In this document: one piece after another, positions 7,238-14,939 of the stretch
Layout of the letters: the number at the start of each line of letters is the position of its first letter
How positions within the stretch are numbered: position 1 is the first letter of the stretch
From: Staphylococcus sp.
GTDB lineage: Bacteria; Bacteroidota; Bacteroidia; Bacteroidales; Muribaculaceae
Assembly: GCA_023665865.1 (NCBI GenBank)
Contig: JAMPDC010000001.1
Coordinates: forward strand, 942,081-1,006,080
Reading direction: 5' to 3'
DNA: 64,000 bases
Translations under genes and position numbers: made by a program
The notes under the pieces: model-generated
Told to the model about the DNA's origin: nothing
Database searches by the model: none
Seen by the model: the letters and a program-made list of their open reading frames with translations, nothing else

Positions 7238-9058
7238 ATGACTTACAGCTTACTTGACCTACTTTGTCTACTCGGTTCAGTAGCAATGTTCCTTTATGGA
7301 ATGAAAGTAATGAGTGAAGGCCTACAGAAGGCTGCCGGCGACCGTCTGCGCAACATTCTATCGGCCATGACCCGCAACCGATTCACCGGCATGCTCACCG
7401 GTATAGTCATCACCGCCCTCATCCAGAGTTCATCGGCCTCCACCGTGATGGTGGTCAGCTTCGTCAACGCAGGCCTCATGACACTCGCCCAGTCAATGGC
7501 AGTCATCTTCGGTGCCAACGTCGGCACAACCTTCACGGCATGGATCATAGCGCTGTTCGGCTTCAAGGTCGACACCTCGGCTTTCATCCTCCCGGTCATA
7601 GCCTGCGCCGTCCCCCTGCTCTTCGCCAAAGCCAGCCGAAAGAAATCGATCGGTGAATTTCTCATTGGTTTCGCCCTCATGTTTATGGGCCTCGATCTCA
7701 TTAGCGACTATGTACCTGACCTCCAGAGCAATCCGGAGATGTTTGCCTTCCTCGAACGCTATGCTTCGATGGGCTTTATATCTGTTCTGCTATTCGTGCT
7801 TGTCGGCATTATCCTCACAGGCATCATCCAATCGTCGGCTGCGACCTTCGCCATCGTCCTCATCATGTGTACCAAAGGCTGGATCTCCTTCGATCTCGCC
7901 TGTGCGGTGGTTCTCGGAAGCAATATCGGTACGACCATCACCCCGCTCCTCGCATCAATGAGCGGAAATGTCGCTGCAAAGCGCACCGCGATGGGCCATC
8001 TCCTCTTCAACCTCTTCGGCATCCTCTGGACCCTTGCGGTCTTCTATCCATTCGTGCGTCTCAACGTCTCGATCACCGAATGGCTCGGACAGGGCAACCC
8101 CAACAATATTTTCGGCTTTGTCAACGAGCTCGAGGCTTCCGACCCGAAGCTCTACAACAGCATCTTTGACAACAGTCTGCCGGCCGGCCATCCCGTCCTC
8201 GCCAAGATAGCCCAGATGCAGTTCAGCGTATCCTTCGGTCTGTCGATGTTCCACACCGTCTTCAACCTCATCAACGTCGCGCTGATGATATGGCTCACGG
8301 GTTTCTACGTCAAAGTTGTCGAGAAGCTCGTCCCCGCCAAGCACACCGGCGACGAGGAGTTCCAGCTCAAGTTTATCTCCGGCGGTCTCATGAGCGCATC
8401 CGAGCTCAACATAGCCCAGGCCGAGAAAGAAATCGTCGTCTACGCCCAGCGCGTACAGCGCATGATAGCGATGGCTCAGAATATAGTCCACAACCCCAGC
8501 GGCAACGAGTTTACAAAACAATTCTCACGCATTGAAAAGTATGAGGAGATATCCGACCGCATGGAGATCGAGATCGCCAACTATCTCAACCGCTGTTCGG
8601 AGGGACGCCTTTCAAACGACGGTAAACACCGTATCGCCGCCATGCTCCGCATCGTCAGCGAGATCGAGAGCATAGCCGACTGCTGCTATGGAGTGGCAAA
8701 AATCCTCATCCGCAAGCAGGAAAGCCACGTCGAGTTCAACGACGAGATTTCAAACAACATCGACTCGATGTTCATATCAGTCGAGGCAGCCATGACCAAC
8801 ATGCTCCTGCTCCTGCGCAACTTCGAGGCTGCCGACCAGGCCGACATCATCGTCTCCTACAATCACGAACGCGAAATCAACAATCTGCGCAACCAGCTCC
8901 GCGTGGCAAATGTCGAGAACATCAACGAACACCACTACGAGTATCAGGCCGGCATCTACTATATGGACATCATCGGCTCGCTCGAAAAGATCGGCGACTA
9001 TATCATCAACGTAGTCGACGAAGTCAAGGAGCAGTACCGCCAGAAAGCCGTCAGCTGA
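7238..9058 (+). CDS. Na/phosphate cotransporter family protein with PhoU-like C-terminus
   Basis: An inner-membrane carrier of the NptA/YjbB type, moving phosphate with sodium. The 606-residue protein begins with a membrane segment (LLDLLCLLGSVAMFLYGMKV). It has two copies of the signature repeat: QSSSASTVMVVSFVNAGLM near residue 67 and QSSAATFAIVLIMCTKGW near 197. These are the paired QSSS/QSSA half-domains of the family. Residues from about 390 to the end are soluble, helical and charged, resembling PhoU, and may sense phosphate or bind partners. It has its own promoter. The DUF389 gene follows after 72 bp without an evident terminator. Confidence 0.92.
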   Translation: MTYSLLDLLCLLGSVAMFLYGMKVMSEGLQKAAGDRLRNILSAMTRNRFTGMLTGIVITALIQSSSASTVMVVSFVNAGLMTLAQSMAVIFGANVGTTFTAWIIALFGFKVDTSAFILPVIACAVPLLFAKASRKKSIGEFLIGFALMFMGLDLISDYVPDLQSNPEMFAFLERYASMGFISVLLFVLVGIILTGIIQSSAATFAIVLIMCTKGWISFDLACAVVLGSNIGTTITPLLASMSGNVAAKRTAMGHLLFNLFGILWTLAVFYPFVRLNVSITEWLGQGNPNNIFGFVNELEASDPKLYNSIFDNSLPAGHPVLAKIAQMQFSVSFGLSMFHTVFNLINVALMIWLTGFYVKVVEKLVPAKHTGDEEFQLKFISGGLMSASELNIAQAEKEIVVYAQRVQRMIAMAQNIVHNPSGNEFTKQFSRIEKYEEISDRMEIEIANYLNRCSEGRLSNDGKHRIAAMLRIVSEIESIADCCYGVAKILIRKQESHVEFNDEISNNIDSMFISVEAAMTNMLLLLRNFEAADQADIIVSYNHEREINNLRNQLRVANVENINEHHYEYQAGIYYMDIIGSLEKIGDYIINVVDEVKEQYRQKAVS

Positions 9059-9130
9059 TCCTCCACGGTCGGCATCACTCTCCTCTATATCATATCTGCA
9101 AGCCGGACACGCACACATTCATTGTAACCC

Positions 9131-10525
9131 ATGGCATCATCTATCAAAAACTATCTTGTCAGGTATTTCACCCTGACCGACGATTTGCTTCCGCAGGCCG
9201 ATGCCGAAAGCACGATACGCGACGGTGTCTCCTTCAAGGGGACAAACATGCTTATCCTCATACTTGCGATCTTCATCGCCTCGCTGGGTCTCAACACCAA
9301 CTCCACCGCCGTCATCATAGGCGCCATGCTCATCTCTCCGCTCATGGGCCCCATCATCGGCATAGGGCTCGGTGTGGGCATCCAGGACTTTGAGCTCCTC
9401 AAGCGATCGCTGCGCAACCTCGTCATGGCAGCCGCCTTCAGTGTGCTCACCTCCACCATCTACTTCCTCATCTCCCCCGTCAGCGAAGGCCACAGTGAGC
9501 TTCTGGCCCGCACATCGCCCACTATCTACGACGTCCTCATCGGTTTCTTCGGCGGAGGTGCCGGCATCGTAGCCATAGGTTCAAAATCAAAGGGCAACGT
9601 GATCCCCGGCGTCGCCATCGCCACCGCACTCATGCCCCCGCTCTGCACCGCGGGCTACGGCATAGCCACCTGGCAGTTCAACTACTTCCTCGGAGCCTTC
9701 TACCTCTTCCTCATCAACTCCATCTTCATCGGGCTCTCGACCTTCATCGGCGTCAAGCTGATGCACTACAAGCCCGTGGTCTCTGTCAACCCCGAGCGCT
9801 CCCGCAAGGTGCGCCACATCGTCTATACCGTCTCCATCCTCACCCTCCTCCCCTCGCTCTACCTCACCTACAACATGCTCCGTCAGTCGCGCTTCTCAGC
9901 CAACGCCGACCGCTTCATCTCGCAGCAGTTCAACTTCCCCTCAACCCAGGTGCTCAGCCATAGCGCCACCATCGCCCACGGCGACAGGGTCATCACCGTC
10001 ACCCTCATCGGCAAGGTGCTCCCCACCGACTCTCTCCGGATCGCAATGGCCTCGCAACTCAAAAACTACGGCCTCGAAGGCGCACGCCTCCACATCATCC
10101 AGGGAGACTCCCCCGACCTCTCAGAGCTCAAAAACGGTCTGCCCTCCATGAACGACATCTATGAGTTCGCACGCACATCCATCTCCGCCCAGCAAGTCAC
10201 CATCGACTCCCTCAGGAGCATCATAGCGCTGAGCCGGATCAACGACACAATCTCGGGGCGGATCGCGCCCGAGGTCAAAATCCTGTTCCCGCAGATCGAA
10301 GAGCTTGCGATCACAAGATCGGTCTTCGGCAATATATCGACCCAGCGGCTGGACACCATCAACATCGTCCTTGTCAAATATGGCTCGTCACTCCCGAAAG
10401 GGAAAGAGCCTGAGTTTGTCAAGTATCTCGAGGCACGTCTTCAACTACCTAACCTGCAACTTGTCAACATCGGCAATCAGGTATCTTTTGATAAAAACAC
10501 GCCACACACACAATCGAAAAAATGA
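9131..10525 (+). CDS. DUF389 family membrane protein
   Basis: The 464-residue protein carries the DUF389 (TIGR00341-like) core in its first half: ADAESTIRDGVSFKGTNM, then hydrophobic segments including STAVIIGAMLISPLMGPI and GFFGGGAGIVAIGSKSKG. About six membrane spans are visible between residues 35 and 250. The C-terminal 200 residues are soluble and appear to form repeated alpha/beta strands. The function of the family is not established. Its stop codon overlaps the glycosyltransferase start (ATGA), so the two are probably translationally coupled. Confidence 0.88.
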   Translation: MASSIKNYLVRYFTLTDDLLPQADAESTIRDGVSFKGTNMLILILAIFIASLGLNTNSTAVIIGAMLISPLMGPIIGIGLGVGIQDFELLKRSLRNLVMAAAFSVLTSTIYFLISPVSEGHSELLARTSPTIYDVLIGFFGGGAGIVAIGSKSKGNVIPGVAIATALMPPLCTAGYGIATWQFNYFLGAFYLFLINSIFIGLSTFIGVKLMHYKPVVSVNPERSRKVRHIVYTVSILTLLPSLYLTYNMLRQSRFSANADRFISQQFNFPSTQVLSHSATIAHGDRVITVTLIGKVLPTDSLRIAMASQLKNYGLEGARLHIIQGDSPDLSELKNGLPSMNDIYEFARTSISAQQVTIDSLRSIIALSRINDTISGRIAPEVKILFPQIEELAITRSVFGNISTQRLDTINIVLVKYGSSLPKGKEPEFVKYLEARLQLPNLQLVNIGNQVSFDKNTPHTQSKK

Positions 10526-11889
10526 ATTCATCACACAGCGACAATCCCGACACCGTCATCCCCACCCTCCCTGCCAACCTCAAGGGCAAGAAGGTGGTGC
10601 TTGTCAACCATTCCGACACACTCGGCGGGGCTGCCGTCGTCACCTTCCGTCTATTGCAGGCATTACGCCAGCAGGGAGTGGACGCACGCATGGTCGTCTA
10701 CACCAAAACATCTGAAGAAGAAAGCATCTCGACAATCTCCACCCGCTTCTTCCGCGCCCTCGTCTTCTGCCTCGAGCGCCTGCGTCTGCTGCCGGCAATC
10801 AGTTTCAACTACGACAACCTCTATAAGATATCGACCGGCGACTTCGCCCTCAACGTCCACAGACATCCCTGGATCAAGGAAGCCGACATCGTCTGCCTCA
10901 GCTGGATCAACCAGGGACTCATGAACATCAAAGGCATCCGCAAGCTCCACCAGATGGGCAAGAAAATCGTGTGGACACTCCACGACATGTGGGCCATGAC
11001 AGGAATCTGTCACCACGCATATGAGTGTGACCACTATCTCGGAGAGTGTGGAAACTGCCCCTTCCTTGCCCACGGAGGCTCGGCCAATGACATCTCACAC
11101 AAATACTGGCTCAAAAAGCAGAAGCTCTACAGCGAGGTGCCTATCCATTACGTCACCGTCAGCCACTGGCTGGAGAAAATAGCCCAGAAATCATCTCTGC
11201 TCAAGGGTCACGATATCCGCACCATCCACAATCCCTTCCCGATAGACCAATTCTACATCACTCCGCCACGCGAGCTATACGACATACTGACCAACCAGAA
11301 ACCCAACATCATCCTCTTCGGCGCCGCCAGGGTCGACGATCCGATCAAGGGTCTCGACTACACTATCGACGCTCTCAACTATATCTTCGACAACCATCCC
11401 GAGATAGCGAGCACGACTGCCATCTATTTCTTCGGCAATCTGAAGAATCCGCAGGTGCTCGACCGTCTGCGGTTCTCCCACAGAAGCTTCGGTCTCATCA
11501 CCGACTTCAAGATCATACGCTATCTCTACTCAACAGCCACCGTCGTCCTCTCCACCTCGCTCTATGAGACGCTCGGCGGGACGCTTGTCGAAGGTCAGGC
11601 AGGTGGAGCCATACCGGTCACTTTCGGCATTGATGGACGTGCGGATGTGGTCAAACACCTCAAAAACGGCTACATTGCCCGCTACAAAGACTACCGCGAT
11701 GTGGCTGAAGGCATCCTTTGGGCACTCAAAGCGAAATTATCGCGTCAGGAACTCCACGACTCCGTCAAGCAACGCTTCGCCTCTCCCGCGATAGCCGCAA
11801 AATATATCCAGCTCTTCTCTGAAATCATCGACGAGGAGACCAAGGCAGCAACGCCAGCCACTGACACTAACCAAACAGACAGCAAATGA
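10522..11889 (+). CDS. Glycosyltransferase, GT4-like
   Basis: A GT-B fold glycosyltransferase of 455 residues that probably adds a sugar to a surface glycan. The N-terminal domain begins KKVVLVNHSDTLGGAAVVTF, the donor-side loop typical of GT4. A cysteine-bearing block follows the HDMWAMTG motif (CHHAYECDHYLGECGNCPF), seen in Bacteroidota GT4 enzymes. The C-terminal nucleotide-sugar region has STSLYETLGGTLVEGQAGG with the conserved acidic residue (E in LVEGQA). The gene overlaps its neighbours on both sides by 4 bp. The sugar and acceptor are unknown. Confidence 0.88.
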   Translation: MNSSHSDNPDTVIPTLPANLKGKKVVLVNHSDTLGGAAVVTFRLLQALRQQGVDARMVVYTKTSEEESISTISTRFFRALVFCLERLRLLPAISFNYDNLYKISTGDFALNVHRHPWIKEADIVCLSWINQGLMNIKGIRKLHQMGKKIVWTLHDMWAMTGICHHAYECDHYLGECGNCPFLAHGGSANDISHKYWLKKQKLYSEVPIHYVTVSHWLEKIAQKSSLLKGHDIRTIHNPFPIDQFYITPPRELYDILTNQKPNIILFGAARVDDPIKGLDYTIDALNYIFDNHPEIASTTAIYFFGNLKNPQVLDRLRFSHRSFGLITDFKIIRYLYSTATVVLSTSLYETLGGTLVEGQAGGAIPVTFGIDGRADVVKHLKNGYIARYKDYRDVAEGILWALKAKLSRQELHDSVKQRFASPAIAAKYIQLFSEIIDEETKAATPATDTNQTDSK

Positions 11890-12890
11890 AGGTATTAATC
11901 GTCGGTGCCGGAGGATTTATCGGTGGTTTCATCGCCCGCGAAGCCCTCTCGCGCGGCTACGAGACCTGGTGTGGGGTCCGCGAGTCAACCTCACGCCGCT
12001 ATCTCACAGATCCGGCACTCAAGTTCGTCACTCTCGACTATGACGACCCCGCGAAACTCCGCGAGGCGCTCGAAGGCCATGACTGGGACTATATCGTCTA
12101 CAATCTCGGCGCGACAAAATGTGTCAACTTCAGTGACTTCAACCATATTAACTTCACCTATCTGCGCAACTTCTGCGAAGCGCTGAAAGACAATGGCCAA
12201 CTGCCCCGGCGATTCGTCTACATGTCATCGCTCTCCGCACTCGGTCCCGGCGACGAGAAGACCTACGCCCCGCTCAACGGATCGATGATCCCTCAGCCGA
12301 ACACGCGCTACGGTCTGTCGAAAATCAAGGCCGAGACCTATCTCCAGACCCTCCCGGCCGACTTCCCCTGGATCATTCTGCGTCCGACCGGTGTCTACGG
12401 CCCTCACGAACAGGACTATCTGATGATGATCAAGACGATCGACGCCCACTTTGACTTCGGTGTCGGCTTCCGCCGCCAGATGCTCACCTTCATCTATGTC
12501 GAAGACCTCGCCCGGGCAATCTTCGACGCTCTCGAGCACGCTCCCGTCCATAAGAAATATATCATCTCCGAACCGCGCGCATACTCACAGAGCGAATTCC
12601 GACGCATAGTGGCCCGCGAGCTCGGCCGCAAACTCGTGGTCCCCGTCCGTCTGCCATTGTGGGCACTGAAGATTGCATGCAAGGTCTCAGAGAAATATGG
12701 TGCGGCAAAAATGCAAGCCGTCACTCTCAACTCTGACAAATACAATATCATGGCCCAGCGCAACTGGAACTGCGACACCTCCGATGCCGAGCGCGATTTC
12801 GGCTTCACCGCACGGATAGATCTCGAGGAAGGCATCCGCCGCACGGTCAGAGCCTACCGCAACGAACTCAACGACAAAAAATCCAAGTGA
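11886..12890 (+). CDS. NAD(P)-dependent sugar epimerase/dehydratase-like protein
   Basis: An extended short-chain dehydrogenase of 334 residues. The Rossmann loop GAGGFIGGFI is at residues 7-16. The active-site triad is recognisable: a serine in MSSLSALG (about 113-120) and the YxxxK of RYGLSKIKAE (about 141-150). LRPTGVYGPHEQDY is typical of NAD-dependent epimerases acting on nucleotide sugars. It starts inside the glycosyltransferase stop codon (ATGA), which suggests that both serve one glycan pathway. The exact substrate is unknown. Confidence 0.88.
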   Translation: MKVLIVGAGGFIGGFIAREALSRGYETWCGVRESTSRRYLTDPALKFVTLDYDDPAKLREALEGHDWDYIVYNLGATKCVNFSDFNHINFTYLRNFCEALKDNGQLPRRFVYMSSLSALGPGDEKTYAPLNGSMIPQPNTRYGLSKIKAETYLQTLPADFPWIILRPTGVYGPHEQDYLMMIKTIDAHFDFGVGFRRQMLTFIYVEDLARAIFDALEHAPVHKKYIISEPRAYSQSEFRRIVARELGRKLVVPVRLPLWALKIACKVSEKYGAAKMQAVTLNSDKYNIMAQRNWNCDTSDAERDFGFTARIDLEEGIRRTVRAYRNELNDKKSK

Positions 12891-12897
12891 CACCACC

Positions 12898-13176
12898 ATG
12901 CCCGAAAGACCACCGATATGGATGACCGCAGTCGTCATCATCTTCCTCCTCCCGGTATTCTCCTTCCCACTGCTGCTGGCCAACATCCCCTCAGGCGATG
13001 AAGCCGTCAAGACCTTCGTGTGGATCTATCCTTTCTACATGCTCCTCTCGGCATGGCTCGCCTGGAACGCTTATCCCCGCCGATCATACGTCAGCTGGAT
13101 ACTCCTCCTGCTCATGGCGCTCTCGACAGTGGCTGTCTGGACTCTCGAACTCCACCCGATGGACGTGAGTCTCTGA
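12898..13176 (+). CDS. Small membrane protein of unknown function
   Basis: A 92-residue protein with three hydrophobic segments: about 9-28 (TAVVIIFLLPVFSFPLLL), 41-58 and 66-84. There are no catalytic motifs. It lies 7 bp after the epimerase gene and shares its direction and codon use, so it is a real gene in the run. I do not recognise the family. Confidence 0.75.
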   Translation: MPERPPIWMTAVVIIFLLPVFSFPLLLANIPSGDEAVKTFVWIYPFYMLLSAWLAWNAYPRRSYVSWILLLLMALSTVAVWTLELHPMDVSL

Positions 13177-13229
13177 CCCCTACCCACGGAAAAGAAATCA
13201 AACACGCACACATAATAACTTATTTCACA

Positions 13230-13652
13230 GTGAAACTACTTATCATCAACGGCCCCAACCTCAATCTCCTCGGCACCCGCGAACCTGAGATCTACGGCTC
13301 GCGCACGTTTGAATCATATCTCGTCGAACTCCGTGAAATGCTCGACGGTGTCGACGTCGAATACCTCCAGTCAAACCACGAGGGGGATATCATCGACTTC
13401 CTCCACAACACCGACGCCGACGGTGTGATCCTCAACGCCGGCGCATATACCCACACCTCACTGGCGATAGCCGATGCTATCTCAGGCATACAGACTCCCG
13501 TCATCGAGGTGCATATCTCCAACACAGCCTCGCGCGAGGCCATACGCCACACCTCATACATAGCTCCCGTATGCCGCGGCACCATCACCGGCTTCGGTCT
13601 CAACTCATATTTCCTCGCGGCGCAAGCCTTCATCATGGGCCATGTCAGATAG
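13230..13652 (+). CDS. aroQ: 3-dehydroquinate dehydratase, type II
   Basis: AroQ removes water from 3-dehydroquinate in the shikimate pathway. With a GTG start at 13230 the product is 140 residues and begins MKLLIINGPNLNLLGTREPEIYG, the classic type II N-terminus holding the catalytic loop with R18 and Y23. The other motifs are present: QSNHEGDIIDFLH, VILNAGAYTHTS and EVHISN. No ATG gives this N-terminus; the frame extends upstream into non-homologous sequence. The 3' end overlaps the methyltransferase start by 11 bp. Confidence 0.95.
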   Translation: MKLLIINGPNLNLLGTREPEIYGSRTFESYLVELREMLDGVDVEYLQSNHEGDIIDFLHNTDADGVILNAGAYTHTSLAIADAISGIQTPVIEVHISNTASREAIRHTSYIAPVCRGTITGFGLNSYFLAAQAFIMGHVR

Positions 13653-14274
13653 TCTCGACCAATACATCCTCGACCATATCTCTCCCGAGCCGGAACATCT
13701 GCGCCGGCTCTACCGCCGCACGCACCTGCGCCACCTCTACCCGCGCATGTGCTCCGGTCATCTGCAGGGGAGACTTCTCAGCATGCTCGCCTCGATGATC
13801 AAACCCCGCCGTGTGCTCGAACTCGGCGCCTATACAGGCTATTCGGCCCTCTGTCTCGCCGAGGGGCTTGCCGACGACGGCCGTCTCCACACCATTGAGG
13901 TCGACGACGAGATGGAGGATGAACTCCTCGAACTCTTCGCAACCGCTCCGGGGGGCGACCGCATCACGCTGCATATCGGCGATGCCGAGCAACTAATCCC
14001 GACCATAGACGAAGTCTGGGATCTCGTCTATATCGACGCCAACAAGCGGCGCTATGTAGAGTATCTCGACCTCGTGATCCCCCGCCTCTGCCAAGGAGGT
14101 TTCATCATCGCTGACAATACACTCTGGGACGGCAAAGTCACGGACACCGTCGCTAACCACGATGCCCAGACCGTGGCCCTCGACCGTTTCAACGCCTACG
14201 TCGCCTCAAGAACCGATCTCGAAACCGTCATTCTCCCCCTCCGCGACGGTCTGACACTCATACGGCGATTGTAG
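13642..14274 (+). CDS. O-methyltransferase, class I SAM-dependent (family 3)
   Basis: A 210-residue cytoplasmic methyltransferase of the catechol/caffeoyl-CoA O-methyltransferase type. The SAM loop LELGAYTGYSALCLAEGL is near residues 55-72. The acidic strand end is HTIEVDDE and the metal-binding region is VYIDANKRRYVEYLD with IIADNTLWDG. The start codon lies inside the end of aroQ, so translation is coupled. The stop codon sits in the left arm of a perfect 13-bp hairpin. The methyl acceptor is unknown. Confidence 0.9.
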   Translation: MSDSLDQYILDHISPEPEHLRRLYRRTHLRHLYPRMCSGHLQGRLLSMLASMIKPRRVLELGAYTGYSALCLAEGLADDGRLHTIEVDDEMEDELLELFATAPGGDRITLHIGDAEQLIPTIDEVWDLVYIDANKRRYVEYLDLVIPRLCQGGFIIADNTLWDGKVTDTVANHDAQTVALDRFNAYVASRTDLETVILPLRDGLTLIRRL

Positions 14275-14301
14275 TGACGCACTGTAGCGCGTCACTACAA
14301 T
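14268..14301 (+). terminator. Hairpin spanning the methyltransferase stop codon
   Basis: ATTGTAGTGACGC (14268-14280) and GCGTCACTACAAT (14289-14301) pair over 13 bp around an 8-nt loop. The TAG stop (14272-14274) is in the left arm. There is no T-run, so it may be a 3'-end stabiliser or a weak terminator rather than a classic one. Confidence 0.5.
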
Positions 14302-14392
14302 GTTTCAGAAAGAAGTTATTAGCATTATTATCCAATAAAATGGTCAAAAAGTAAAAAAAACAATTATGTTTTTTATTGTTGTTATAAATGCG

Positions 14393-14400
14393 TAAATTTG
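14393..14400 (+). promoter_or_regulatory. Candidate -7 element for the Cys-rich protein/TonB receptor unit
   Basis: TAAATTTG followed by C, 35 bp before the ATG at 14436. The upstream sequence is a T/A-rich tract without a clear TTG at 19-20 bp. Confidence 0.55.
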
Positions 14401-14435
14401 CCGAATAAAACAATAAAAATCTACAATAAGTATAG

Positions 14436-14753
14436 ATGCGTTTTCTCTCGATTTTACTGACAATCTTCGTGATGTTCATGTGCACAGCTCCTGCATTTGA
14501 ACACGATGATTGTATGCTGAGAGATGCATGTTGTCTGTGTCAGGCTGATGGCACTGCAGATGAGGATTGCGATTGTGAGACATGCTCTCCGTTCATATCC
14601 TGTGCCACATGTACTGGATTCATTCCTTCTCTGGAGGTCAGGACCACTGTTGTGACGATCAGCAAACGTCCTGTATTTCAATTCCCACCCTTGCCTGCAA
14701 TTCCCGATGTATTTCTGCAAATAAACACACCTCCCCCCATTTTCGTTGCCTGA
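14436..14753 (+). CDS. Small Cys-rich secreted protein (DUF6660-like)
   Basis: A 105-residue protein with a hydrophobic N-terminal export signal (about 1-20). The mature part has many cysteines and acidic residues: CMLRDACCLCQADG, DEDCDCETC and CSPFISCATC, ten or more Cys between residues 26 and 60. The end is proline-rich. The layout (short signal, Cys cluster, Pro-containing C-terminus, TonB receptor next door) fits the Bacteroidota family I know as DUF6660, but this is from memory. Metal binding is plausible but inferred. Codon use is AT-richer than that of the surrounding genes. Confidence 0.7.
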   Translation: MRFLSILLTIFVMFMCTAPAFEHDDCMLRDACCLCQADGTADEDCDCETCSPFISCATCTGFIPSLEVRTTVVTISKRPVFQFPPLPAIPDVFLQINTPPPIFVA

Positions 14754-14939
14754 GTTTTGCTTTGGTCCGCACGGTTCCGATATAATACGGTGCGGACGGT
14801 AGAGCTATTGACGGTTTAAGTTATCCGGACCATGTTTCAGTCCCTGCCAATAGAGACTGTCAAATAATGGTCTTATAGGTTGCACATAAAGTATTTGTGT
14901 ATGACCTATAAAGTTCGTATAATCATCAAAAAACAAGCA
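14754..14939 (+). other. Spacer between Cys-rich gene and TonB receptor, with hairpin
   Basis: GTCCGCAC (14765-14772) pairs with GTGCGGAC (14790-14797). No T-run follows. I see no TAnnTTTG element at a good distance from the receptor start, so the two genes may be co-transcribed through this spacer. I could not match it to a riboswitch class. Confidence 0.4.

Noticed and set aside
14754-14939. Riboswitch before the TonB receptor
   Set aside because: There is a hairpin, but I could not find the conserved core of the cobalamin, thiamine or other known classes.
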